Source of the DNA: an uncultured Lachnospiraceae bacterium
GTDB taxonomy: Bacteria; Bacillota_A; Clostridia; Lachnospirales; Lachnospiraceae
Direction of reading: 5' to 3'
NCBI GenBank assembly: GCA_949957035.1
Contig: CATLIP010000002.1
Location: 1-24,355, forward strand
Length of the DNA stretch: 24,355 nucleotides
Shown: positions 7,494 through 14,693 of the stretch, in pieces
Position numbering within the stretch: position 1 is the stretch's first letter
Layout of the letters: the number at the start of each line of letters is the position of its first letter
Notes under the pieces: model-generated
What the model was told of the DNA's origin: nothing
What the model saw: the letters and a program-made list of their open reading frames with translations, nothing else
Database searches by the model: none
Program-made: the position numbers and the translations under genes

Positions 7494-8365
7494 TTCCTCA
7501 TCTCCACCTTCATCCACGTATCATAAATATTCCGTTTGAAGGCTCCTTCCTCTCTAATCTTTGGAAGATTGCACTGCCACATCCCGTCCGGCGCCTTTCT
7601 CAGATACCCTGTCGATAAATCCTCTTCTGAAAACGCGAATCTTCCCCTTTGCTCTGTGAATAATTCCGGATGCATCAAATACACCGCCGCCGTCACATCC
7701 CAATTATAGAAGCCTTTGATTCCATAATCCTCCTCGTTATATCTGAACCAGTAATCCGTACGCTCCCTGATATATTCTGCAATCAGCTCCTTGCGTGAAA
7801 ATAATTCCTTTTTATATTCCTCTTTTGTAAACAAGACTTTAAGACAATTATTTCCCGTAATCACAGAGACATTTTTCCCATATTTCAACACGTTACAGGA
7901 AGCGTGAGGGTCACAGGAAAAATTAAGCTCGTCCATAACCTTCTTCTCGAACACTAACGGCTCTGTAATCCCGCCCATCAGCACAATTTCCTTTACCTTT
8001 TCAAAAAACCGCACGTCTCTTTCATATGCGCCCTTAAGATTCGTAAGGGAACCGGTCGCCAGAATCGAAAGCTTTCCCGGGAATCTATCCGCCATCTCCG
8101 CCAGATAATCTGCCGCGTCGCTGTCATAGTCTCCCGGCTCACTGCCTCCGCGCCTGACCTCAATATCCTCTCTCCCTAAGTCTTTCAGCATTCCCCGAAT
8201 AGTCTCATAGACAACCTCCAGACGGTTATTCCCATAGGTTGCTGTAATTCCATAGATTTTTGCGTCTTCTTTACATCCAAGAAGATACAACAGGGCAAGC
8301 CCGTCGTCTACATCACAGTCCTTTACTCCGAACGTATTATCACAATCAAATATAATTTGCTTCAT
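7490..8365 (-). CDS. Inosine-uridine-type nucleoside hydrolase
   Basis: Cleaves the N-glycosidic bond of ribonucleosides, giving base and ribose, in the cytosol. 291 residues, near the usual family length (300-320). The calcium-binding aspartate motif is present as DCD (7-9) and DVDDG (18-22), separated by an insertion compared with the classical DxDPGxDD. ATGSLTNL (103-110) and ELNFSCDP (146-153) match the other ligand-binding segments. The C-terminal motif, usually HD, reads NWD (221-223), so the proton-donor His is replaced by Trp. Specificity may therefore differ from textbook enzymes. GGGAGG precedes the ATG. Stop overlaps the start of the acyltransferase-HAD gene, indicating a functional pair. 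Confidence 0.87.
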   Translation of the reverse strand: MKQIIFDCDNTFGVKDCDVDDGLALLYLLGCKEDAKIYGITATYGNNRLEVVYETIRGMLKDLGREDIEVRRGGSEPGDYDSDAADYLAEMADRFPGKLSILATGSLTNLKGAYERDVRFFEKVKEIVLMGGITEPLVFEKKVMDELNFSCDPHASCNVLKYGKNVSVITGNNCLKVLFTKEEYKKELFSRKELIAEYIRERTDYWFRYNEEDYGIKGFYNWDVTAAVYLMHPELFTEQRGRFAFSEEDLSTGYLRKAPDGMWQCNLPKIREEGAFKRNIYDTWMKVEMRK

Positions 8366-8419
8366 CCTTCTTTACCTCCCTTTTGCCAGAAACTAATTTC
8401 CTAATTTATACTTCTATTT

Positions 8420-8730
8420 TTACACTTTATAAATCCTCCTACTTTTTCCTTTAAAGAAACGCATCCAATTCACAATGTCCTCCCCCGTCTTTACATCCTT
8501 GAGCAGCTCCTTAAGTCCCAGAATCTTAAGCTCCATCCTATCATTATATAAAGCGTTGTTCTCATAATCCCGAAAATATATAGTGCGATAACACCTCTCA
8601 TCCTCCGGGAACCTTACAAAATCCTTTTTCGTACGATAAGATTTTCCATAAGCCCCGCAAAACATACATCAACTATTGGAGACACAATAAAGTCATCCTG
8701 CGTCTGCGCTACATTCTATGTGTTAGTCAT
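8420..8730 (-). pseudogene. Remnant of Rpn-family (PD-(D/E)XK) nuclease / putative transposase
   Basis: The piece from about 8650 to 8420 encodes a C-terminal region (FPEDERCYRTIYF, DRMELKILGLKEL, DIVNWMRFF) that resembles the end of Rpn-family recombination-promoting nucleases of Lachnospiraceae. Just upstream in another frame is an N-terminal-like piece (SPIVDVCFAGLMENLIVRK). That frame begins at an ATG (8730) with GGAG upstream, but has TAG at codon 5 and ends in TAA near the junction. A normal member has roughly 300 residues, so about 200 central residues, including the nuclease core, appear deleted. The gene thus carries a nonsense mutation, an internal deletion and a frameshift. Family assignment is from memory of motifs, not a search. 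Confidence 0.62.
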
Positions 8731-9534
8731 AAAAATCTCCAATCCGCCGCCTTTCAGTTGGTTGCACAAATAGTGATGAGAGAAGTTGTAATAACTTTCT
8801 TCGTTTTACACTGGTGAAGCATGGAATCCGAGCGACTTATACAAAGTCGATATGCCTGTACCTCTTGTTGAAAAAAGGCTATCCTGTGATAGCTTATTTC
8901 AATGCGCCATTTATTGACTATCCTCTAGTTTCTTTCACACTAAGTCTCCTACTCATTGACAAAATATGCCGATTCATTCAAAAAGACTTTTACTGTATAG
9001 ATTCATCATATCATGAAACAGTACCATGGAGAAGTAGAATTTTGAAGGAAATAATTTACTCAAAGCTTTTATATTAATTTGACAAAGTAAAATGAAATTA
9101 ACAGAATTACCGAATCATCAGAAAAAAACAAATATATATCCTGCTCTATAAAAAATTCTTTTGCGGGTGCCCTAACTAAAATATGATGTCGGAAACGTAA
9201 TCCCTAACTATAGAACTTTGCTACAAGTTTATATTTTTGAAGCAAAGGTTCATACAGAGGAACAATCATAGATAGCTCTATGTTTTTCCCCCAATATCAT
9301 CATGAATGTGAAAACCAAAAATTACAGAAAATTATTTTTATTTTCTTACAAAACATTGATTAAGTTTGTATAGTGTGTTAGTATACTATATAAAGATACA
9401 CGGAATTTTGTAGTATTTCATCCGCGGTAAGAATACAGAAGTTTCCTATGAAGTTTATGTAACTGCCAAAAATTAATGTGTTATATCAGGCTGTAAAACA
9501 AAGTTTTACAGTAGCTAGTTGGAGTGAATAAACA
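8731..9534. other. AT-rich stretch of about 800 bases without a supported gene
   Basis: Base composition is clearly more AT-rich than the flanking operons. An 87-codon open frame (8814-9077, GTG start) lacks a good ribosome binding site and any recognisable motif. A promoter-like pair near 9366-9394 precedes the small ORF at 9535. No repeats, tRNA or insertion-sequence ends were seen. Together with the adjacent Rpn remnant it looks like decayed or transferred DNA. Confidence 0.5.
9366..9394 (+). promoter_or_regulatory. Putative promoter of the 81-aa ORF
   Basis: TTGTAT (9366-9371) and TATAAA (9389-9394) with a 17-base spacer, about 140 bases before the ATG at 9535. A TAGTATACTA palindrome (9379-9388 region) lies in the spacer and could bind a repressor. 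In AT-rich DNA such matches are common. Confidence 0.35.
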
Positions 9535-9780
9535 ATGAATATATTTCGTAGAGCAAAAGTTATTACAGTAAGTGATTATATGAAAAAAGAACAGATTCAA
9601 GAACTATTTGCACAGTATAATATAGAATATAAAATCAAGGTAAAAGAGATTTTTCAAAAAAATCCTATTGATACTGCGATAATAGGAACTCTTGGGATGA
9701 ACAGAATGAAAATTATTTATTCTTTTTATGTGGAAAAGGCTAATGCTGTTATAGCAAAGGAATTGTTAAAAAGTATCTGA
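9535..9780 (+). CDS. Small hypothetical protein, possible DUF2007-like fold
   Basis: 81 residues; not recognised with confidence. The pattern is a beta strand (KVITVSD), a helix (KKEQIQELFAQYNI), a strand (YKIKVKEI), then MKIIYSFYVEKANAVIAKELL. This resembles the compact ferredoxin-like arrangement of DUF2007 'putative signal transducing' proteins; that is inference from layout only. The ATG has GGAG ten bases upstream. It is the only plausible gene in an AT-rich island, with its own candidate promoter and a strong terminator about 180 bases downstream. It could be a surviving cargo gene or part of a decayed operon. Confidence 0.5.
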   Translation: MNIFRRAKVITVSDYMKKEQIQELFAQYNIEYKIKVKEIFQKNPIDTAIIGTLGMNRMKIIYSFYVEKANAVIAKELLKSI

Positions 9781-10047
9781 CGATTAAAAAACAGTGGCAT
9801 AATTAAATCAAAAATAAGATATCCCATGATGTAGATTTTGGATTTGTTGAAAGGAATAACAATACCAATGAAATATATTTATATGGAAGGAGTGGAATAG
9901 TCAATCTGAAGAAAAATGTAAGGTTGAATAAAAAATTTAGTCTAGTTTCACTGACATAGAACAAGCTGTCACTATTATAGCCTGACAGCTTGTTTTTGAT
10001 TATTTTAGACTCGATACAATCCTCCTCATTTGAGTATTTTAAACGAT
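9781..10047. other. Intergenic, with a truncated open frame before the terminator
   Basis: The plus frame 9807-9959 is open for 50 codons but has no start codon at its head; its stop lies immediately before the terminator hairpin. This arrangement suggests the tail of a lost gene, although the encoded sequence (FGFVERNNNTNEIYLYG...) is not recognised. Confidence 0.3.
9960..9998 (+). terminator. Strong intrinsic terminator
   Basis: AACAAGCTGTCA (9960-9971) pairs perfectly with TGACAGCTTGTT (9983-9994), giving a 12-bp stem with an 11-base loop, and is followed by TTT and a T-rich tail. It ends the plus transcript of the AT-rich island and is positioned to insulate the convergent YnjD gene. On the minus strand the tail is not T-rich. 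Confidence 0.8.
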
Positions 10048-10995
10048 TTAAAGTCCCCTTTTGTCCCTGACTTCCATCCCCACTCTATCCCCCACTTCCA
10101 CCCTCATCATCTCCAGCTCCGTACTCATCATAACGCAATACACCGCTCTCTGCGGCGTACCAAGACGAACCTCCGCCGTCTCCCCCATGAACACAATCTC
10201 CTCCACAACACAGTCGTTTCCCGAGGGCCGGATACGGATATCAAAGGGGCGGACCCCGATTTCCCGCTCACCGTCCCGGATATAATTCATCCGTCCAAAA
10301 TACTCCGCCACCGTCCGATTTACCGGATGCCGGAAAATCTGCCGCGGCGTGTCATACTGCAGGATACGCCCGTCATCCATCAAGGCAATCCGGTCCGAAA
10401 ACTTTAAAGCCTCCTGCTTATCATGGGTCACAAGCACAGTGGTCAGCCCATTTTCACGATGCAGCTTCCTCACCAACTCTCCCATTTCCATACGAAGCCT
10501 CTCGTCCAGTCCCGAAAACGGCTCGTCCAAAAGCAGCAGCCCCGGCTCTGCCGCGAGAGCACGCGCAAGGGCCACACGCTGCATCTGTCCCCCCGACATC
10601 TCGCGAATCCTCCGGTTCTCATATCCTGACAACTGAACCTGAGAAAGAAGCCGCTTCACCGTCTCACGCTGCCGCTTCCGTGAAATCTTCTTAATACTCA
10701 TGGGAAATGCAATATTTTTCCCTGCCGTCATATGGGGAAATAACCGCAAATCCTGAAACACAATCACAGTCCCCCGCTTTTCCGGCGGCACATTGTCCAT
10801 TCCCCTCCCATTAATCTCAATCCTTCCCGTCTCCGTCTCTAAAAGTCCTGCAATGCTCTTAAGAAGCGTGCTCTTCCCACAGCCCGAAGCCCCCAGAAGA
10901 GACACAAACTCCCCTTCCTTAATCTCCATACTAATCTCATGGAGAACCTGCGCCGTCCCAAAAGCGACGCTTAACTTTTCAATCCTTACGCCCAT
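10048..10995 (-). CDS. ynjD: ABC importer ATP-binding protein, YnjD-like
   Basis: ATPase of a binding-protein-dependent importer, 315 residues. Walker A GASGCGKS (35-42), Q-loop Gln81, signature MSGGQ (133-137), Walker B LLLLDEP (153-159), H-loop His191. Compared with E. coli YnjD (about 217 residues) it carries an additional C-terminal region of roughly 85 residues (from about 230, with IGVRPFDIRI) that looks like a TOBE regulatory/dimerisation domain, as in PotA/FbpC. The start has GAGG shortly upstream; the gap to the preceding permease is 35 bases. Last gene of the long operon. The symbol follows the YnjB identification of its binding protein; PotA/FbpC-like is the alternative label. Confidence 0.85.
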   Translation of the reverse strand: MGVRIEKLSVAFGTAQVLHEISMEIKEGEFVSLLGASGCGKSTLLKSIAGLLETETGRIEINGRGMDNVPPEKRGTVIVFQDLRLFPHMTAGKNIAFPMSIKKISRKRQRETVKRLLSQVQLSGYENRRIREMSGGQMQRVALARALAAEPGLLLLDEPFSGLDERLRMEMGELVRKLHRENGLTTVLVTHDKQEALKFSDRIALMDDGRILQYDTPRQIFRHPVNRTVAEYFGRMNYIRDGEREIGVRPFDIRIRPSGNDCVVEEIVFMGETAEVRLGTPQRAVYCVMMSTELEMMRVEVGDRVGMEVRDKRGL

Positions 10996-11030
10996 ATCCT
11001 CGACCTACTCCCATCCAATATCCCTCGCTC

Positions 11031-11843
11031 TTACGCATAAAATTCTGTATCCATATTCCGGCTCCACCTCTCTGCAGCCTTCTCAAATCCTGCAAATACC
11101 ATCAATGTAATTCCAAGAAAAATCACACTGTACACACAGGCAATATTGCGCTCCCCGCTCTGCAGATAGGGCACCATCACTACCGTAAATGTCTTTACCT
11201 GCCCGCCGCCAATCAACAGCGTCAGAAAATACTGACTAAAAGACACGATATATGACATACTAAAGGCCGATAAAAGAACCGGAACCAAAACCGGCAGCGT
11301 CACACGTACAAATGCCTGCGAAGGAGACGCCCCAAGAACTCTCGCCTGCTCCTCGAGCCTGTCCCCCACAGCCGCCGTCCCGTCCATCATAAGGCGCACT
11401 GCATAAGGAAGAGAACAGATAAGATGAGAAACCGCCACGCCCGTCACAGTATTGTTTAGTCCCAGCCTGATAAAGGTAATCTGGATTCCCATTGCAAATA
11501 CCGTCGCCGGAACCATAAACGGCAGAATCGTCAGAAAATGAACAAGCCCCTTTCCCCAAAATTCATACAACACCAGCGCCCTTGCCGTCATTGTTCCAAT
11601 GGTCACCGACAACACCGCAACCACAGAAGAAATCATAATACTGGAAAGAAATAATCCGGACAGGGTTCCTCCTTCTCGAAAAACTCCTTCAAAGGCCCGG
11701 ACTGAAAACACCTGCGGAAACAAATCCGGCCATGCCCACCGCTCCGTAACCGTCCAGAGCAGCATCACTATAACCGGCAGCAGAATGATGAAGACAAAGC
11801 AGCCCAAAATTAAATTCGTAACTGTAATTTTCTTTTTTCTCAT
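11031..11843 (-). CDS. ABC importer permease, YnjC-like (second half)
   Basis: Inner-membrane permease, 270 residues, about six transmembrane segments. The cytoplasmic EAA loop is clear: EEQARVLGASPSQAFVRVTLP, with the invariant Gly. AAAGGAG stands five bases before the ATG, and the start overlaps the stop of the preceding permease (ATGA). In E. coli the two permease halves are a single fused YnjC protein of about 510 residues; here they are separate adjacent genes. It assembles with 11840-12715 and the ATPase. Confidence 0.87.
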   Translation of the reverse strand: MRKKKITVTNLILGCFVFIILLPVIVMLLWTVTERWAWPDLFPQVFSVRAFEGVFREGGTLSGLFLSSIMISSVVAVLSVTIGTMTARALVLYEFWGKGLVHFLTILPFMVPATVFAMGIQITFIRLGLNNTVTGVAVSHLICSLPYAVRLMMDGTAAVGDRLEEQARVLGASPSQAFVRVTLPVLVPVLLSAFSMSYIVSFSQYFLTLLIGGGQVKTFTVVMVPYLQSGERNIACVYSVIFLGITLMVFAGFEKAAERWSRNMDTEFYA

Positions 11844-12715
11844 TTTACTTGACTCCTTTCAAATCTTTTCAGATTTTTCTCCATCAAAATAAAATAAGCC
11901 CACGCACTGGCCAGAGAAATCACAATAATAAGCCCATTTTGCGCCATGGCATAGGGCCTGTTGCGAAGGTCCGGGTGGGTATACTGAATATAGGCCTGAA
12001 CCGGCAGAGCCTTAGGCGTGGTCGCCCCCAGAATAAACGGCAGCTCATAGGCTCCCAGCGCAAATACAAAGATAATCAGAAACCCGCTGCATATGGTATG
12101 TATACAGAGCGGCAGCGTAACCCGAAAAAACGTCTGAAGCCGGTCCGCCCCCAGATTCACCGCCGCCTCCCCAAGCTTCCCGTCAATATTCGCCATCAGG
12201 GCAATCACGAAATAAACGATAAACGGAATCTCCTTCCACAGATATGCAATTACTATCCCAATCCCGGAAGGACCATAGAGAATCATCGGAAATTCCTGCT
12301 GATCCTTAATCACTCCCAGCCAATAGCACACTCTTGCAAGAAGCCCGTTTTGGGAGCAAATATTGATAGCAAAAAGCGCCACAACAACATGGGGGACTAT
12401 GATTGGAAGCTGTACAATCCTCATCATATTCCCCTTCGTCCTGCGGCTCGTCACAAGCAATGCACATAACGCAGTCCCCGCCGCCGTAGACAACAGCGCC
12501 GAGGAAAATGCAATCTTAAGGCTGTATAACACTGATTTCAGCAAATCCGGCTTCGTCAGTACTTCTTTATAATACAAAACCGTCGGCTCCGTCAATCCAA
12601 AAGCCGGAATCACCCCAAGACTCTGGGTGATTCCGTTCACTAATCCAATCAGAAACAGAAAGCTCAGAAGCAACTGCGGAACCAATAATAAATATGGCGT
12701 CAGCTTCCTTCGCAT
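11840..12715 (-). CDS. ABC importer permease, YnjC-like (first half)
   Basis: Inner-membrane permease, 291 residues, six predicted transmembrane segments, the first starting at PYLLLVPQLLLSFLFLIGL. The EAA loop reads GEAAVNLGADRLQTFFRVTLP. Its ATG shares one base with the TAA of the binding-protein gene (TAATG), so expression is translationally coupled. Corresponds to the N-terminal half of E. coli YnjC. Confidence 0.87.
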   Translation of the reverse strand: MRRKLTPYLLLVPQLLLSFLFLIGLVNGITQSLGVIPAFGLTEPTVLYYKEVLTKPDLLKSVLYSLKIAFSSALLSTAAGTALCALLVTSRRTKGNMMRIVQLPIIVPHVVVALFAINICSQNGLLARVCYWLGVIKDQQEFPMILYGPSGIGIVIAYLWKEIPFIVYFVIALMANIDGKLGEAAVNLGADRLQTFFRVTLPLCIHTICSGFLIIFVFALGAYELPFILGATTPKALPVQAYIQYTHPDLRNRPYAMAQNGLIIVISLASAWAYFILMEKNLKRFERSQVK

Positions 12716-13977
12716 TATTTTCCCACGACCTCTTCTAACCAGATTTCCTCAATCACCGGCACAAGCTCTGCCGGCATCTCCGGAAGACGCTTGGACAACA
12801 GCTCGTCCTGAGGGATATTTCCTTTTCCAAGGTCAACCTTGTCAAACGCCTCCTTCTGCTCATCCGACAGCTTGTCATAATCCACAACCGGGAGCACCTT
12901 CATGGTATCATAGCGGTCTGCCTGAATCTCCGGGGACATCATCTCATTAATCGCCACCATAGCTCCGGCTTTATTTCCGGAATTTGCCGCAATCGCCATG
13001 AAATTCGTATTCCCAATCGTACCCTTGTCAAACTGGAAGGACTGGGTCGTCTCCGTATAGGTCCCGTCTGCAATCTTAATAGAAGTGCCAAACGCATCAT
13101 AGGTCATATTCATCACGAGCTCCCCATCCGCAAACATATTGTCGACCGTAGTGGAGGAATCCGGAAATGTCTTTCCCTCATTCCACAGATAGGGATGCAA
13201 CTCTCTCAGATACGCAAGCGCAGGCTCAATGGCCTCCTTCACCGTCTCCTTATCTGCCTCCATATCAAGAAACTTTTCATAACCGCAGATATCATAGATA
13301 ACATTTCTCACAAACACACTTCCTGTAAAGTCCGGAAGCGCCGGGTAAGTCACCTTGCCCTTATTATTTTTCGCAAACTCCATCAGCTCCTCCGTATTTT
13401 TCGGAAGCTTTGGCGTCACAGCCGTATCTGCAATCATAACCATCTGCGCTTTGCCGTAAGGCGCCTCGTATCCCTCGATTGGATATGCAAAATCCAACGT
13501 TACATCCTCTGATTCCGTATCAATATACTCCTCAAAATTCGGCAGCTTCTCCACAAACGGTCCATACAGCATGTTATTTTCCCTGGCAGACCGGAAATTT
13601 TCTCCGTTGATCCAAATCATATCAATACTTCCGTCTTCCTCTCCTGCCTGAATCTCGCCGGAAAGCTGACTCAACACCTGGTCAATATCCATAGGGACAC
13701 GCTCCATCGTAATATCATATTCTTCCTTCATCGCCGGCGCAAACACCTGGTCCAGCCATTGGTTCAGCACCTCGTCCCCGCCCCATCCATAGAAGGTTAC
13801 GGTACTTCCCTTTGCCTCTTCCTTCAGCTCGTCAAATGTCATGTCACCGATATCTGCACTGCCCTCTTTACCATCTCCGCCTGCCGTCGAATCCTCCTTC
13901 TGAGCGCTGTCTTTACACCCGGCAAGCCCCAGCATCATAATTGATACCATGAAATATGCAACTACTCTTCTTTTCAT
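12715..13977 (-). CDS. ynjB: Substrate-binding lipoprotein of ABC importer, YnjB-like
   Basis: Extracytoplasmic solute-binding protein, 420 residues from the preferred start. A signal peptide with lipobox LAGC (Cys21) anchors it to the outer face of the membrane. The mature part begins with an acidic/Gly-rich linker, then TVTFYGWGGDEVLNQWLD and MIWINGENFRSA, which correspond to the 'WGGD.. N..LD' and 'WVNGENF' segments I recall from E. coli YnjB (COG4134). A longer frame begins at 14028, but the ATG at 13977 has AAAGGAG seven bases upstream and is directly followed by the signal peptide. Overlaps the permease start by one base. Ligand unknown; the family has no established substrate. Confidence 0.86.
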   Translation of the reverse strand: MKRRVVAYFMVSIMMLGLAGCKDSAQKEDSTAGGDGKEGSADIGDMTFDELKEEAKGSTVTFYGWGGDEVLNQWLDQVFAPAMKEEYDITMERVPMDIDQVLSQLSGEIQAGEEDGSIDMIWINGENFRSARENNMLYGPFVEKLPNFEEYIDTESEDVTLDFAYPIEGYEAPYGKAQMVMIADTAVTPKLPKNTEELMEFAKNNKGKVTYPALPDFTGSVFVRNVIYDICGYEKFLDMEADKETVKEAIEPALAYLRELHPYLWNEGKTFPDSSTTVDNMFADGELVMNMTYDAFGTSIKIADGTYTETTQSFQFDKGTIGNTNFMAIAANSGNKAGAMVAINEMMSPEIQADRYDTMKVLPVVDYDKLSDEQKEAFDKVDLGKGNIPQDELLSKRLPEMPAELVPVIEEIWLEEVVGK

Positions 13978-14017
13978 CCTCTGTCTCCTTTCCCGTAATC
14001 TTTTCTCACCTGAATAT

Positions 14018-14692
14018 TCACCTGACATCTCTATACAAATCTGCTATCTTCTCGATATCCACACCTCTCCTGTACATCGCGCGCAGACGGTTCATTTTCC
14101 ACATAATCCGAAGCCTGCCGCCCTTCACAAAACGCCTGTCCGAGGTATAGATCCTTTTTTTCGCAATTCCAATCTTAACACCCAGCTCCTTTAATGTAAG
14201 GGAGAACTGGTAATCCTCCATAATTGGCAGCTCCGGAAAGCCTCCTAAGTCAAAAAAAAGGTTCCGCCGAATAAAGATTCCCTGATCTCCGAACATAATC
14301 TTCCGGTCCTTAATCCTGTGATTAGAAATTATCTGGCAGCATTTCATCCATATATTTTTAGAATGAAAGGCGATTCCAAAACAGCCTACTCGGTATTTTC
14401 TCATGACCGCCTCAATCTGTTCTATGGCGTCTTTTGGAAGTTCGCTGTCACAGTGGAGAAAAAACAATACGTCTCCGCTGCTTTTTTGGGCTCCGTAATT
14501 CATCTGTCTTGCCCGTCCCTTTACTCCATGCAGCACTCTATATTCTTCCGGTATCAGACTTAATGTTCTGTCTGTGCTCCCGCCGTCCACAAAAAGAATC
14601 TCCGTCTTCTCCTTCACAGGCCGAAGAGTTTGAAGCAATCCTTCTATTGTCTTTTCTTCATTATAAACCGGGATAATGACTGAAACCTTCAT
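14018..14692 (-). CDS. TIGR04283-type glycosyltransferase
   Basis: GT-A fold transferase of 224 residues, fitting TIGR04283 ('transferase 2, rSAM/selenodomain-associated'). Motifs: VDGGSTD (35-41), GRARQMNYGA (59-68), LHCDSELP (79-86; the family usually has LHADT.LP, and the Asp is the metal-ligand position), GDQGIFIRR (135-143) and MEDYQFS (158-164). No transmembrane segment is evident. It begins one base after the stop of the DUF2064-FeS fusion, with AAGGAGA upstream. The pairing of TIGR04282 and TIGR04283 members is a recurrent family association that is conserved here. Acceptor unknown. Confidence 0.87.
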   Translation of the reverse strand: MKVSVIIPVYNEEKTIEGLLQTLRPVKEKTEILFVDGGSTDRTLSLIPEEYRVLHGVKGRARQMNYGAQKSSGDVLFFLHCDSELPKDAIEQIEAVMRKYRVGCFGIAFHSKNIWMKCCQIISNHRIKDRKIMFGDQGIFIRRNLFFDLGGFPELPIMEDYQFSLTLKELGVKIGIAKKRIYTSDRRFVKGGRLRIMWKMNRLRAMYRRGVDIEKIADLYRDVR

Positions 14693-14693
14693 C

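Noticed and set aside
8814..9077. 87-codon open frame starting at GTG in the AT-rich island
   Set aside because: No convincing ribosome binding site, no recognisable motif, and it lies in AT-rich DNA beside a pseudogene; kept only as part of the intergenic description.
11849..12469. 206-codon plus-strand frame opposite the YnjC-like permease
   Set aside because: Long but antisense to a clear permease with the EAA motif; composition rich in His, Arg and Asn, no ribosome binding site.
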